From: Thermohalobaculum sp965247385
GTDB taxonomy: Bacteria; Pseudomonadota; Alphaproteobacteria; Rhodobacterales; Rhodobacteraceae
Assembly (NCBI GenBank): GCA_965247385.1
Contig: CBDFHG010000007.1
Coordinates: forward strand, 1,178,001 to 1,242,000
Direction: 5' to 3'
Length of the DNA stretch: 64,000 nucleotides
In this document: positions 8,870 through 17,985 of the stretch, one piece after another
How positions within the stretch are numbered: the stretch's first letter is position 1
Layout: the number at the start of each line of letters is the position of its first letter
The notes under the pieces: model-generated
Told to the model about the DNA's origin: nothing
Databases searched by the model: none
Seen by the model: only the letters and a program-made list of their open reading frames with translations
Program-made: the position numbers and the translations under genes

Positions 8870-9703
8870 CTACAGCTCCGGCATGTCCGGCGCGCCAGTG
8901 GCAAACCGCTCCGCGGCAGCGCGGCGGGCCACCTCACGGATCGGCTGGAAGTCACTGTCATTCGCCGCCGCGACCGCGCGCGGCAGCCCGGCGACCGGCT
9001 GCCTCCCCGCCGCCGCCCCGGCCAAAGCGGCGACTAGATCGGCCCGCCTGTCGGCGAAACGCGGTGCCGTGATGAAGGGCAAAGCGGGCGCGGGTGCTGT
9101 CATATCGAGTACTGCCAGGCGCTCCGCCACCTCCGGCTCATGCACTTGCAGCATCGCCCAGGCAACGCCGTCAAGCGCCGCCACATCGGCCTCGCCCCGC
9201 GCCACCATGCGCGCCGAATCGACATGGCGGCCGCTCATCACCACCGCGCCAAAGAACGGATCGGGTACACGCCCACGAAGCCCCGCCAAGTAGGCGCGCA
9301 ATGTCACATGGCCGGAAAACGAGCGCCACTCGTTGACCACAACACACCGCCCCTGTTGCGCCAGCACCGCCTCGGCCTCCGATCTTGCGTCGAGGCCCTC
9401 GGCATCCCCAGCCCGGACGAGGATCGCCGAGCGGTAGACCCCGCCATTCGCCCCGGGCAGGCCGTAATCGGGCCGGGCGACAACACGGGCATTCCCGCAT
9501 AACCCGCTGACGAAGGGCAAGCCGCAGGTCTGGCCCAACAACAGGTCCGGATTGTTCCAGGAGGCATCGACATCGGGGTTGCGGGCCAGCGCCGCCGGCG
9601 CCTCGATTCCGGCCTCGCCCAGCCGCCGTGCGACATCGGCCCAGAAAGCATCGGCTTCTGCCCGCACCCCCGGCCAGTCGTACATGGGGAGGTCTACGAT
9701 CAT
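8870..9703 (-). CDS. COG3221 phosphonate/phosphate-type substrate-binding protein (PhnD-like)
   Basis: A 277-residue PhnD-family protein starting MIVDLPMYDWPGV. Family features include WNNPDLLLGQTCGLPF (about residues 45-60), SFSGHVTLRAYL and the SGRHVDSARMVARGEADVAALDG ligand-pocket region. The start at 9703 is chosen because GGGAGGTG lies 5-6 bp upstream; a longer frame to 9778 lacks such a site. There is no signal peptide, so it may act in the cytoplasm or as a sensor rather than as a transport component, and no phnC or phnE partner is visible. It heads the minus-strand cluster that ends in the TmpA/TmpB-like oxygenases and is divergent from a GntR regulator 273 bp away, which supports a phosphonate theme. 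Confidence 0.78.
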   Translation of the reverse strand: MIVDLPMYDWPGVRAEADAFWADVARRLGEAGIEAPAALARNPDVDASWNNPDLLLGQTCGLPFVSGLCGNARVVARPDYGLPGANGGVYRSAILVRAGDAEGLDARSEAEAVLAQQGRCVVVNEWRSFSGHVTLRAYLAGLRGRVPDPFFGAVVMSGRHVDSARMVARGEADVAALDGVAWAMLQVHEPEVAERLAVLDMTAPAPALPFITAPRFADRRADLVAALAGAAAGRQPVAGLPRAVAAANDSDFQPIREVARRAAAERFATGAPDMPEL

Positions 9704-9976
9704 TCTGTCACCTCCCGGTCCGGCAGCATCCGCCTGACAGCAGTAAACTTCCTCACCCGGCATGCCCATGCTTTCCAAGGAATATGACCGAAAGCGACCG
9801 CCAGGCCAGCAGTTTCGAGATCGCCCGATAGCACGGGGAATGGCTCACCCGCCAGGACCGGCAGCACCGGCAAGGGCATACGGGTCAGCCAGGGGTCGCT
9901 GATGGCGGCGCTTCGGTCGGAACCCCGATGGCCCGGAATGGCCGATCAGGCTTTGATGGTGGCGATTCAATGAGGT

Positions 9977-10807
9977 ATGTTCGCAAAAAAGGATTGGGAA
10001 ACGCCGATGCCATTCCAGAGGATCGTCGCAGACAAGATCTCCAACGCGGTCACGCGCCAGATCGAGGAGTTGATCCTCCAGGGGGTATTGCGCCCTGGCG
10101 ACCGCCTGCCATCCGAGCGGGAACTCTCGGAATCCATGGACGTCTCGCGACCAACGCTGCGCGAGGCGCTCGCGGATCTGGAGGAGCGCGGGCTGGTCAC
10201 CACCCGCCCCGGCGGCGGCACCTTCATCGCCGAGGTGCTGGGCTCGGCCTTCGCCACACCCCTGATCGAGCTCTTCGCCACTCACGACACCGCGCTGTTC
10301 GACTACATCGCGTTTCGCCGTGACATGGAGGGATTGGCCGCCGAGCACGCCGCGCAGAACGCCACCGACGCCGACCTCGCGGTTATCGACAGCGCGTTCC
10401 GGCGCATGGAGGAGGCCGCGAAGAAGCGCAACCCGGACGAGGAGGCCGCTCTCGACGCCGAATTCCACATGACCATCGTCGAGGCGGCGCACAACGTGGT
10501 GATGCTGCACATGCTGCGCTCGCTCTACGACCTGCTGGTGCGGGGCGTGTTCTACAACCGCAACGTCATCTACTCGCTACGCGAGCGGCGCTCGAAGTTG
10601 CTGGACCAACACCGGGCGATCCGCGACGGGGTGGTCGACCGCGACCCCAAGGCGGCGCGGGCGGCGGTCGAAGCGCATCTGGACTTCATCGCCGAGGCAC
10701 TGCGCGACGCCAACCGCGTGCGCTCGCGCGAACAGGTAGCAGCCTTGCGCCAACGCCACGAGGAACTGCGCACCCAGAAGCCAAGGACGCGGAAGACCGG
10801 CGGCTGA
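9977..10807 (+). CDS. GntR-family transcriptional regulator, FadR/FCD subfamily
   Basis: A 276-residue regulator. The winged-helix domain covers about residues 20-85, with ILQGVLRPGDRLPSERELSE and SRPTLREALADLEERGLV as the GntR DNA-binding region. The all-helical FCD ligand-binding domain fills residues 105-250 and has likely metal-ligand histidines in EFHMTIVEAAHN. FadR-type proteins usually act as ligand-released repressors of adjacent catabolic operons. This gene is divergent from the phosphonate-type operon, so that operon is its likely target. The start may instead be the internal Met at 10007 (MPFQRIVADK), because the site before 9977 (GAGGT, 1 bp from ATG) is badly spaced. I could not identify a convincing operator palindrome in 9704-9976. 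Confidence 0.88.
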   Translation: MFAKKDWETPMPFQRIVADKISNAVTRQIEELILQGVLRPGDRLPSERELSESMDVSRPTLREALADLEERGLVTTRPGGGTFIAEVLGSAFATPLIELFATHDTALFDYIAFRRDMEGLAAEHAAQNATDADLAVIDSAFRRMEEAAKKRNPDEEAALDAEFHMTIVEAAHNVVMLHMLRSLYDLLVRGVFYNRNVIYSLRERRSKLLDQHRAIRDGVVDRDPKAARAAVEAHLDFIAEALRDANRVRSREQVAALRQRHEELRTQKPRTRKTGG

Positions 10808-10827
10808 GGTATGGACTGGAACCCGCC

Positions 10828-11739
10828 TCACTGTTTCCCGTAATAAAGCGCCTGCACATGCTGTGCCTCGGCGAAGAACAGCCAACGCAGCGCCAGCATT
10901 CCCGCCACATGGGCGGCCAGGGCCAGCACCATCAGCCAGCCGCCGATCAGCAACGCCACCACGCTGAAGACCAGCGGCAGCAGCAACCCCAGCACAGCAC
11001 CGATCCGCCGAAGCTCGTAGGCGCGCTTGCGGCCGATCTCGTAGGCCATTTCGTTCAACAGATAATTTGATCCGGTATGGGGCGCCTCGAAGCTGCGCAC
11101 CTTGCCCATAAACCCCAGACCGGTCGCCGTCTCCAGAGTCGAGCCATCGACCGAGCGCACGGCACCCGCCGCCGAGGTTTGCCACCAGATAACCACTCCG
11201 ATCGTGACTCCCAGCGCCAGTGCTGCCAGCAGGCCCTGCACCGCCGCGCCCACCAGCCCGGCAGCCGCACCGGTGGCCAGCAGCCCGCCGGTCAACCCGG
11301 TTGCCAGGAACAACGCAGGCGTCGGCGTCGCGCTCCATCGCGGCACGGTCTTGAGCTGGGCATAGATCATCGCGGTCGAGTAAATTGTTGCCGCCGACAA
11401 CCCCGAGGCAGCGAGGCCGAGGCCCCAGACCCGCACCCCGCCCAGGCACCAGATCGCCGCGTAAAGCCCGAACGCCGCCATCGCCGCAACCATCAGACAG
11501 GCCTCGCGCGACAGCCAGGACGAGCGCCATTGGCTGAACGCCCGCCAGGCCCGGTCGCGCCGCCCCAGATGCCCGGTCGAGGCGAGCCCGCCGGCCCCCG
11601 CCAACGCCAGCGCAAGGGCCGAGGCGAGCCAGCGGAACGGGCCGTCATTGGGGCCAAGACCCAGCCCCAGCCAGACCATCTGCCCCAACCCGAGGCCGGA
11701 GAGAACGGTAAAAAGAACGATCGAGGGTGCCGGATGCAT
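10828..11739 (-). CDS. soeC: Sulfite dehydrogenase membrane anchor SoeC (DmsC family)
   Basis: A 303-residue polytopic protein with about eight hydrophobic helices, from MHPAPSIVLFTVLSGLGLGQ to the C-terminal VALLIGGWLMVLALAAHVAG, of the DmsC anchor family. In SoeABC it tethers the cytoplasmic molybdo- and iron-sulfur subunits to the membrane and passes electrons to quinone. Its start overlaps the soeB stop by 1 bp, so the three genes form one transcription unit read soeA-soeB-soeC. The gene ends 20 bp from the convergent GntR gene. Confidence 0.82.
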   Translation of the reverse strand: MHPAPSIVLFTVLSGLGLGQMVWLGLGLGPNDGPFRWLASALALALAGAGGLASTGHLGRRDRAWRAFSQWRSSWLSREACLMVAAMAAFGLYAAIWCLGGVRVWGLGLAASGLSAATIYSTAMIYAQLKTVPRWSATPTPALFLATGLTGGLLATGAAAGLVGAAVQGLLAALALGVTIGVVIWWQTSAAGAVRSVDGSTLETATGLGFMGKVRSFEAPHTGSNYLLNEMAYEIGRKRAYELRRIGAVLGLLLPLVFSVVALLIGGWLMVLALAAHVAGMLALRWLFFAEAQHVQALYYGKQ

Positions 11740-12509
11740 CAGCCGATCCTTTCCAGCGCCTTGTCGAGCCAGCCGAGGAAGCCCTTGGCCTCCGGTTCGG
11801 CCAGTTCGGCGAGGTTGACACCGCCTGCTCCGGGTGCCGTCTCATGCCTGTCGCGATCACGCGGCGGCAGATATTTGTTGACCGGCTTGGTCGCCTGCTC
11901 GGGCATCAGGTCATAGCCACCACGCTTGGCGACCAACTGGCTGACGTCGCTGGAAGAGTCTCCCAGGTCACCGAAATGCCGCGCGCCCGCCGGGCAGGCG
12001 CGCACACAGGCCGGAACACGGTCTTCCTCGGGCAGGTTCTCGTTGTAGATTCGATCGACGCAGAGGGTGCATTTTTTCATTACCCCCGCCAGCGGATCCA
12101 TCTCCCGCGCTCCATAAGGGCAGGCCCAGGCGCACAATCCGCAGCCCATGCAATGATCCTCGTTGACCAGCACGATACCGTCCTCGACCCGCTTGTAACT
12201 GGCCCCGGTGGGGCAGACGGTAACGCAAGGCGCGTCATCGCAGTGCAGGCAGGATTTGGGGAAATGAACCATCTGGGCGGGGCCACCCCCGGTTGGACCA
12301 GGTGGGGGTTGCACCTCGTAGGTATGAATTCGGTTCAGCCAGGTGCCGGACGGGTCGGCCCCATAGGCACCCTCGTCGGCCAGCGGGGCGCCGTAGCCGC
12401 CGGTGTTCCATTCCTTGCAGCTCACCGCACAGGCATGACAGCCGACACAAATATCGAGGTCGATGACCAGGCCAAGCTTGCGCTCGGTGGTTTCGGGCAA
12501 GGTGGTCAT
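11739..12509 (-). CDS. soeB: Sulfite dehydrogenase iron-sulfur subunit SoeB (4Fe-4S ferredoxin type)
   Basis: A 256-residue ferredoxin-like electron-transfer subunit. Four cysteine clusters are visible: CVGCHACAVSC near residue 21, CLHCDDAPCVTVCPTGA, CMGCGLCAWACPYGA, and the pair CTLC plus CVRACPAGA. Together they are enough for four [4Fe-4S] centres. There is no signal peptide, consistent with the cytoplasmic orientation of SoeABC. It overlaps soeA by 4 bp and soeC by 1 bp. Similar subunits occur in DMSO and polysulfide reductases, so assignment to sulfite oxidation rests on the SoeA partner. Confidence 0.85.
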   Translation of the reverse strand: MTTLPETTERKLGLVIDLDICVGCHACAVSCKEWNTGGYGAPLADEGAYGADPSGTWLNRIHTYEVQPPPGPTGGGPAQMVHFPKSCLHCDDAPCVTVCPTGASYKRVEDGIVLVNEDHCMGCGLCAWACPYGAREMDPLAGVMKKCTLCVDRIYNENLPEEDRVPACVRACPAGARHFGDLGDSSSDVSQLVAKRGGYDLMPEQATKPVNKYLPPRDRDRHETAPGAGGVNLAELAEPEAKGFLGWLDKALERIG

Positions 12510-15370
12510 TCCCAGCCCTTCCCGTAGGCGACGTCCTTCTGACCCTGGCCCACCGGCGATTTCTGCCGCTTGAAGCGTGGCTCCGAGACCTCCGCCCCCG
12601 GCTCCGCCTTTTCGATGCGGACGCGAAGGTCGTACCAGGCCGCCTGGCCGGTGATCGGGTCGGAATTCGACCAGCGCAGCCCGTCGCCCTTGGGCGGCAG
12701 CAATTCGTGGATCAGGTGGTTCAGGAGGAAACCCTTCTGGGTTTCCGGCGCCTTGGCATCCAGCGCCCAGGCGCCTTCGCGCTTGCCGATGGCGTTCCAG
12801 GTCCAGACCGTGTGCGGGTTCAGCGCATCGTTCCTCGCCACCGGAACCTTGATCCGCCCGTGATGCGAGGTGAGATACGCCCAGTCGCCGTCCTTCAGGT
12901 CATGGGCATCCATCACCGCGCCCGGCACATAGAGCGGGTTGCGCCCATGGATCTGTCTCAGCCAGGCGTTCTGGGTTCCCCAGCTATGGTACATCGCCGC
13001 TGGTCGCTGGGTGATCGCGTGCAGCGGGAACTCGGCAACATCGACGGCAGCCTGTTCGAATGGTTCCCACCAGACCGGCAGCGGATCGAAGGCCGCCTTG
13101 ACCTGCGCGCGCAGATGCTCCGGCGGCTGGCGGTGCCCGTAGCCCTCGGCGGCAAGCTGGAACTTGCGGATCGGCTCGACATAAAGCTGGAAGACGAAGG
13201 GCTGGGGCTTGTCGAAGAAGCCCATCTTCACCGCCCAGTCCTGGTAGGCGGTGTTGAACGGTTTGAAGAACCGCGCCTCGTCGGGCAGATGCGCCATCCA
13301 GAAGCCACCGTTCTCGATATAGCGCTCAAGCTGCTCAGGGTTCGGCGCCCCGCGCCCGGACTGGTCGCCGTTCTTGCCGCGCCAGCCGGCCAGCGGGCCG
13401 ACGCCCGGGCGGCGTTCGTGTTTGACGATATAGTCGGCATAGTCGCGAAATTTCGCATTGCCCTCGTCATCGACAAACCCGGGCAGCCTCAGCCGCGCCC
13501 CCAGATCAATCAGCACCGACTGGAAACCGCGCACATCGCGGCCCTCGGCTTGCGTGGCGGGCTCGACCACCGGCCAGCGGATCGCGTCTGCCGCCGCGTC
13601 GGCTTCGCAGATCGGCCGATCCAGCAGGCTGATGCAGTCGTGGCGCTCCAGATAGGTGGTGTCGGGCAGCACCAGGTCGGCATAGGCCACCATCTCGGAG
13701 GAATAGGCGTCGGAATAGATGATCCTGGGGATCTTGTATTCGCCGTTCGCTTGCCTGTCGGTCAGCATGCCGATGACCCCAGCGGTGTTCATCGACGAGT
13801 TCCAGGCCATGTTAGCCATATACATGAACAGCACGTCGATCTTGTAAGGATCGCCCGCATGGGCGTTGGCGATCACCATATGCATCATGCCATGGGCCGA
13901 CAGCGGGTTTTCCCAGGTGAATGCCTTGTCAATCCGGACCGGCGAACCGTCCTCGGCCAGCGCCAGGTCGTCGGGCGAGCGCGGAAAGCCCAGATGTGGC
14001 CCGTTCAGCGGGCAATCCGCCTTGGTGTGGCAGTGCGGGGTGGGGTGCGCCTCGACCGGTTTCGGATAGGGCGGCTTGAAGCGGAAGCCGCCGGGGCATT
14101 CGACCGAACCCAGCAGCACCTGCAACACATGCAGCGCCCGGCAGGTCTGGAAGCCGTTGGAATGGGCCGAAATGCCGCGCATGGCGTGGAAGCTGACCGG
14201 ACGGCCGATGAAGCTCTCGTGGCGCTCGCCGCGGAAATCGGTCCAGGGCTGGTTGATCTCGAAGGCCTGATTGAAGGCCACGTCGGCCAGTTCCGCCGCC
14301 AACCGCTTGATCGTGGCAGTCTTGATGCCACATCGTTCGGCCACTGCCTCGGGGCTGTATTCCGGTTCCAGATACTTTTGCGCCATCAACTCGAAAACCG
14401 GCGTCGCGCGGCCGCCGTCAGGGGTCGGGAAATCGCCCTTCAGGGCCGGTTTCAGCCCCGCTTGGTCGAACGGCCGCGCCTGACCCGTGGCGCGGTCCCA
14501 GACCAGGGGCTTGCCGTCAGCGTCGCGCACGAACAACCCGAAGCTCTCGCCCGGATTGCGGTCGATCAGATACGGCGCGTTGGTCCAGCGGCACAGATAG
14601 TCGAGGTCCACATGACCGGTGCGCAGCAACTCATGCGCCATCGCCAGGATGAAAAGCCCGTCGGTGCCGGGCGTGATTCCGACCCACTCGTCGGCGATGG
14701 CGTTGTAGCCGGTGCGCACCGGATTGACACCCACCACCTTGCCGCCATTGGCCTTCATCTGGCCCAACCCGATCTTGATCGGGTTGCTGTCATGGTCCTC
14801 GGCGACTCCGAAGATCATGAACATCCTGGTGCGTTCCCAGTCCGGGCTGCCGAATTCCCAGAACGCGCCGCCCAGGGTGTAGATCCCCGCCGCAGCCATG
14901 TTGACCGAGCAGAACCCGCCATGTGCGGCGTAGTTCGGCGTGCCGTATTGCTGCGCCCACCACGACGTCAGCGACTGCGACTGGTCGCGCCCGGTGAAGA
15001 AGGCCAGCTTCTGCGGGTCGTCGCGGCGGATCGGATCGAGCCAGCCGGTGGCGATCTCCAGCGCCTCGTCCCACTCGATCTCCCGGAACTCGCCCGAGCC
15101 GCGTGGGCCGGTGCGCTTCAGCGGCTTTTTCAGCCGCGCCGGGGAATAGTGCTGCATGATCCCCGCGGAACCCTTGGCGCACAGCACGCCCCGGTTCACC
15201 GGATGGTCGCGGTTGCCCTCGATATAGCGGACCTTCATCTTGCCATCAGAATCGGCGCGCAGATGCACGTTGATGCCGCAACGGCAGGCGCACATGTAGC
15301 AGGTGGTCTTGCGAACCTCGTCCGAGACATGCGGGCTAGTGTCGAGAGTTGGTTTCGATCCGTCTGCCAT
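12506..15370 (-). CDS. soeA: Sulfite dehydrogenase molybdopterin subunit SoeA
   Basis: A 954-residue molybdopterin oxidoreductase. Near the N-terminus the motif TTCYMCACRCG and a fourth cysteine at position 64 (GVLCAKGSAG) form a C-x2-C-x3-C-x32-C [4Fe-4S] site. The central region (GGFCSVNMAAAGIYTLGG, FGVAEDHDSNP) and a C-terminal molydopterin dinucleotide-binding domain follow. There is no twin-arginine signal, unlike DmsA. The sequence style matches SoeA, the cytoplasm-facing sulfite:quinone oxidoreductase of purple sulfur bacteria and roseobacters, which handles sulfite from sulfonate breakdown. The start at 15370 (MADGSKPTL) is preferred over 15418 because GGAG lies 4 bp before it. A DmsA-like reductase of another substrate is the alternative. 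Confidence 0.82.
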   Translation of the reverse strand: MADGSKPTLDTSPHVSDEVRKTTCYMCACRCGINVHLRADSDGKMKVRYIEGNRDHPVNRGVLCAKGSAGIMQHYSPARLKKPLKRTGPRGSGEFREIEWDEALEIATGWLDPIRRDDPQKLAFFTGRDQSQSLTSWWAQQYGTPNYAAHGGFCSVNMAAAGIYTLGGAFWEFGSPDWERTRMFMIFGVAEDHDSNPIKIGLGQMKANGGKVVGVNPVRTGYNAIADEWVGITPGTDGLFILAMAHELLRTGHVDLDYLCRWTNAPYLIDRNPGESFGLFVRDADGKPLVWDRATGQARPFDQAGLKPALKGDFPTPDGGRATPVFELMAQKYLEPEYSPEAVAERCGIKTATIKRLAAELADVAFNQAFEINQPWTDFRGERHESFIGRPVSFHAMRGISAHSNGFQTCRALHVLQVLLGSVECPGGFRFKPPYPKPVEAHPTPHCHTKADCPLNGPHLGFPRSPDDLALAEDGSPVRIDKAFTWENPLSAHGMMHMVIANAHAGDPYKIDVLFMYMANMAWNSSMNTAGVIGMLTDRQANGEYKIPRIIYSDAYSSEMVAYADLVLPDTTYLERHDCISLLDRPICEADAAADAIRWPVVEPATQAEGRDVRGFQSVLIDLGARLRLPGFVDDEGNAKFRDYADYIVKHERRPGVGPLAGWRGKNGDQSGRGAPNPEQLERYIENGGFWMAHLPDEARFFKPFNTAYQDWAVKMGFFDKPQPFVFQLYVEPIRKFQLAAEGYGHRQPPEHLRAQVKAAFDPLPVWWEPFEQAAVDVAEFPLHAITQRPAAMYHSWGTQNAWLRQIHGRNPLYVPGAVMDAHDLKDGDWAYLTSHHGRIKVPVARNDALNPHTVWTWNAIGKREGAWALDAKAPETQKGFLLNHLIHELLPPKGDGLRWSNSDPITGQAAWYDLRVRIEKAEPGAEVSEPRFKRQKSPVGQGQKDVAYGKGWE

Positions 15371-15707
15371 GATGCTCCGCTTGTTCTGGTTCCCTGTACT
15401 GACGCTTCGCGAAGGCATCTCGGCCGAGATTTCTCCGTGCAGAAACTCCGAAAGGTTATCCTGGGCGAATAATCAATTTTCCAACATAGAACACAGGCAC
15501 CAGTTTGTTGGAAGCGACCTGACCAGAAGCGCCTGCCCACAACCCCGGCCACAACCCTGCGCTGCAACCTAGGGCAAAGTGGCCCTGTTTCTCAACAAAT
15601 GAAAGCCGGATCCGACAATAATCCACACCTCAGCGGTGAATGTGAATTTCGTCACAGCGCACAAAATCCAATTCGGCAATCCTTGATTCGTCAACAAAGT
15701 GTGAAGG
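15371..15707. other. Intergenic region upstream of soeA, cut by an IS1380 copy
   Basis: These 337 bp hold the ribosome-binding region and presumably the promoter of soeABC. I see no convincing coding frame. AT-richer stretches near 15460-15490 and 15575-15650 are possible promoter positions, but I cannot assign boxes with confidence. The far end is the 5-bp direct repeat GAAGG (15703-15707) that borders the IS element. Confidence 0.5.
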
Positions 15708-17555
15708 CCAGGATTCCCGAACTAAATCCCTGACGCGCCTCGGCAGGGGCGGCGATGGGTGCCGTTGTGGGGTTTTTGCCCCGCGCCCGGGCACCACTCC
15801 CGCGGATTTCGCGCTCGAGGAGATATTCTCAAGGTGGCCACGCGTTTTGCGGGTCCCGCGCCTGTCCGTTGGCCAAGCGAAGCCCTGGCCGGGAGCCGGC
15901 ATCGCACTTCAGCAAGGATATCGTGGCAGGCTGGAGCCGTCAGGTCGGGCCGCGCGCCAGGGCCAGGATCTTCCGCCTGGCGCTCAGCACCAGATCGAGC
16001 CCCGCTTCGCTCCCCAAACGGATGATCAGCCGCCGCGCATGACGGATCACCCGGCCAGGCAGGGCGATCAGAGCCAGGCGCAAGGCCTTCATCCGCCGTG
16101 CCACCCAGGCCGGTCCCAGAACCAGTTGCTTCATCACCGCGTTCAAATTATGCGCCAGCACCATGATCGCCCACCAGGCCGCATTGGCTCCGAACAGACC
16201 CGAGGGCAGGGTGCCGCCAGCCAGGTCGTGCTTCATCACCGCGTGGACTTCCTCGCTCTTGCCACAGCGCTCCCGGGACCACCAGATCACCTCATCGCCC
16301 GGCAGATCACGGTTGGTGACCAGGGCGAACAGCTTGCTGCGCCCCTTCGAGGCAAACTCCGCGGTCGGGAACGGCAACTGATCCCCATCGCCAAGCTCCA
16401 ACTGTTCCAGCGGCTCCCGGATCGCCAGGAAGCGGTAATCCGCCCGCGTCTTGCTCTCGCCCACCCAACTCGGTACATGGCAGACCTCCGCCCACTCTTG
16501 GCCGGTCTCCTGACGTTGCCCGTCAAAAACACGATCCAGCGGCCGCCACTCGGCCTCCGGCACGGCCAGGGCAGCACGCCGGAATTCCGCCGTCACGTTG
16601 GCGCCGACGGCGAACTCGATCACCCCGAAAACCTTGTCCCGGCCCTCGCCACAATAGAGCAGTAGATCCTTCTGATAACCCGCCGTGTCCGAGCGCAGAC
16701 AGACCTTGTCCACGCCCCCAGGCAGCGCCGCCAGCGAGGCCTGCAACACCTGCAACTGCCGATAGCCAGCCGGCACATTGCCGTCGCGGAACTCGGAATG
16801 CACGATCACCTGCTGTTCCGCCCACCAGGTGTTCAACGGCTGATAGGCCTTGAACTTCTTGTAGCAGTATTCCGCCTGGCGCTTGTGGCTCTGCACCAGC
16901 GTCGCGTCCATGTCCAGCGTCGCCGAGCCCTGCCTGCGATGGTGCTGCAGAAATGACACCAGCGCCTGATTGACACGCTGCAGACCAGGCAGACCCGCCG
17001 ACGGCCGCGGGATGAAGGCACGCCCGAGACCTCCCGCAGCTCTTCCTGGCCTGCGTCGTGGAAGCGTTCCAACCAGCCCGACAGAGCCGACGGCGAAGGC
17101 ACGCTGCGCCCGCGGCCGCGCCGAAACCGGATCTTCAGTTGCCGACGTTCCCGGCGCACCAACAGCCGCCGCTCAACCGCATCCATGGTCGCGGCAAAGC
17201 CGGCGTCCGCCTCCAGGCGTTCCAGATCCTCGATCCGATCACCCCCGCACAGATTGAGTGCGATCACCGCGATGATCATCTGCACATCCAGCCAGCCCTG
17301 CCGCCCCGCCACCCGCACCTCGCGCCGCACCGCAGCCGCCAGTCCCGATGCCTCAATCAAATCAAGCTAAACACCAATCCCGGCAAAACCCGTCAGATCG
17401 CTGCTGCCCGGTTCGCTTTCGTACTCGAAAGGAAGAACGCCCTGTGCCATGTTATTTTCACCCCGTTGGTGATGGAGTTAATCGCAAAAACCATCATAAA
17501 TCCCTTTAGATTCAAAGACAACGGGGAATTTCAACTTTTTTGATCCAGAATCAGG
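15708..17555 (-). mobile_element. IS1380-family element, decayed copy A
   Basis: 1848 bp bounded by imperfect terminal inverted repeats. The left end begins CCAGGATTCCCGA and the right end, read inward, begins CCTGATTCTGGATC. A 5-bp direct repeat GAAGG flanks it (15703-15707 and 17556-17560), consistent with IS1380 transposition. The element is almost identical to copies at 54379 and 56230 and is exactly 2 bp longer than the 54379 copy, matching a 2-bp insertion in its transposase gene. It separated the upstream region of soeA from a DUF1045 gene remnant. Confidence 0.85.
15940..17450 (-). pseudogene. IS1380-family transposase, inactivated
   Basis: Aligned by eye with the intact 502-residue copies in this window, this gene has two lesions. 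The Tyr codon in the N-terminal GIGVYLDLIEA has become a TAG stop (17367-17369). A 2-bp insertion near 17025 (GAGACCTCCC versus GGCCTCCC) shifts the frame. The C-terminal 339 codons remain open and include the conserved LDMDATLVQSHKRQAEYCYK block and the YNxx-like DDE core. It cannot supply transposase, although intact copies elsewhere in the genome could act on its ends. Confidence 0.88.
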
Positions 17556-17556
17556 G

Positions 17557-17985
17557 AAGGGACGAATGTCATATCCAACGAGTTCGAAAAATACGCTGTC
17601 TACTGGGTGCCAAGATACCCCGACGGTCTGGCACGGTTCGGAACCGCCTGGACGGGTTGGTACGCAGAGCAAGGCAAACCTCGCTCCGGCGGGATGCCAC
17701 ACAACCTCTCCTTCGACATTCCGACGATCACCCGGCAGGTCTGGCGTCATGGGTTCCACGCGGTAATCAATGCGCCCTTCCGCTTGGGTGCCGGACGCAG
17801 CATCTTCTCGGTTGAGCCCGTCCTGGGACTGCTGGTCGAGGACATCGTCGCGTTCAAGCTGCCGCGCCTTCGCCTAGCGGTGGTGGACGGGTGCGGTGCT
17901 CTAGTGCCGAGCGAGAACTGCACCAAGCTCGGCAATCTGGTCGCCCGTGTCGGCGCAGCAATCGCCCCGCTCGACGCGGCAGCGC
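17557..17985 (+). pseudogene. DUF1045 protein fragment (phosphonate-metabolism associated)
   Basis: The frame running NEFEKYAVYWVPRYPDGLA, then FGTAWTGW, HGFHAVINAPFRL and LAVVDGCGALVPSE matches the N-terminal half of DUF1045 proteins, usually encoded in phosphonate (phn) operons and resembling 2H phosphoesterases (HxHAT replaced here by HGFHA). No start codon lies in frame before the family N-terminus, and the IS1380 insertion sits directly upstream. After about residue 115 the similarity stops and the sequence becomes unrelated, so the C-terminal half is gone. Confidence 0.65.

Noticed and set aside
6957..9293. A 778-codon plus-strand ORF opposite the ABC ATPase and COG3221 genes
   Set aside because: It is antisense to genes with clear domains. 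Long antisense frames are expected in high-GC coding DNA, and its composition (Q, H, R-rich) is not protein-like.
12707..15472. A 921-codon plus-strand ORF opposite soeA
   Set aside because: Shadow of soeA, with no recognisable domain and H/R/Q-rich composition.
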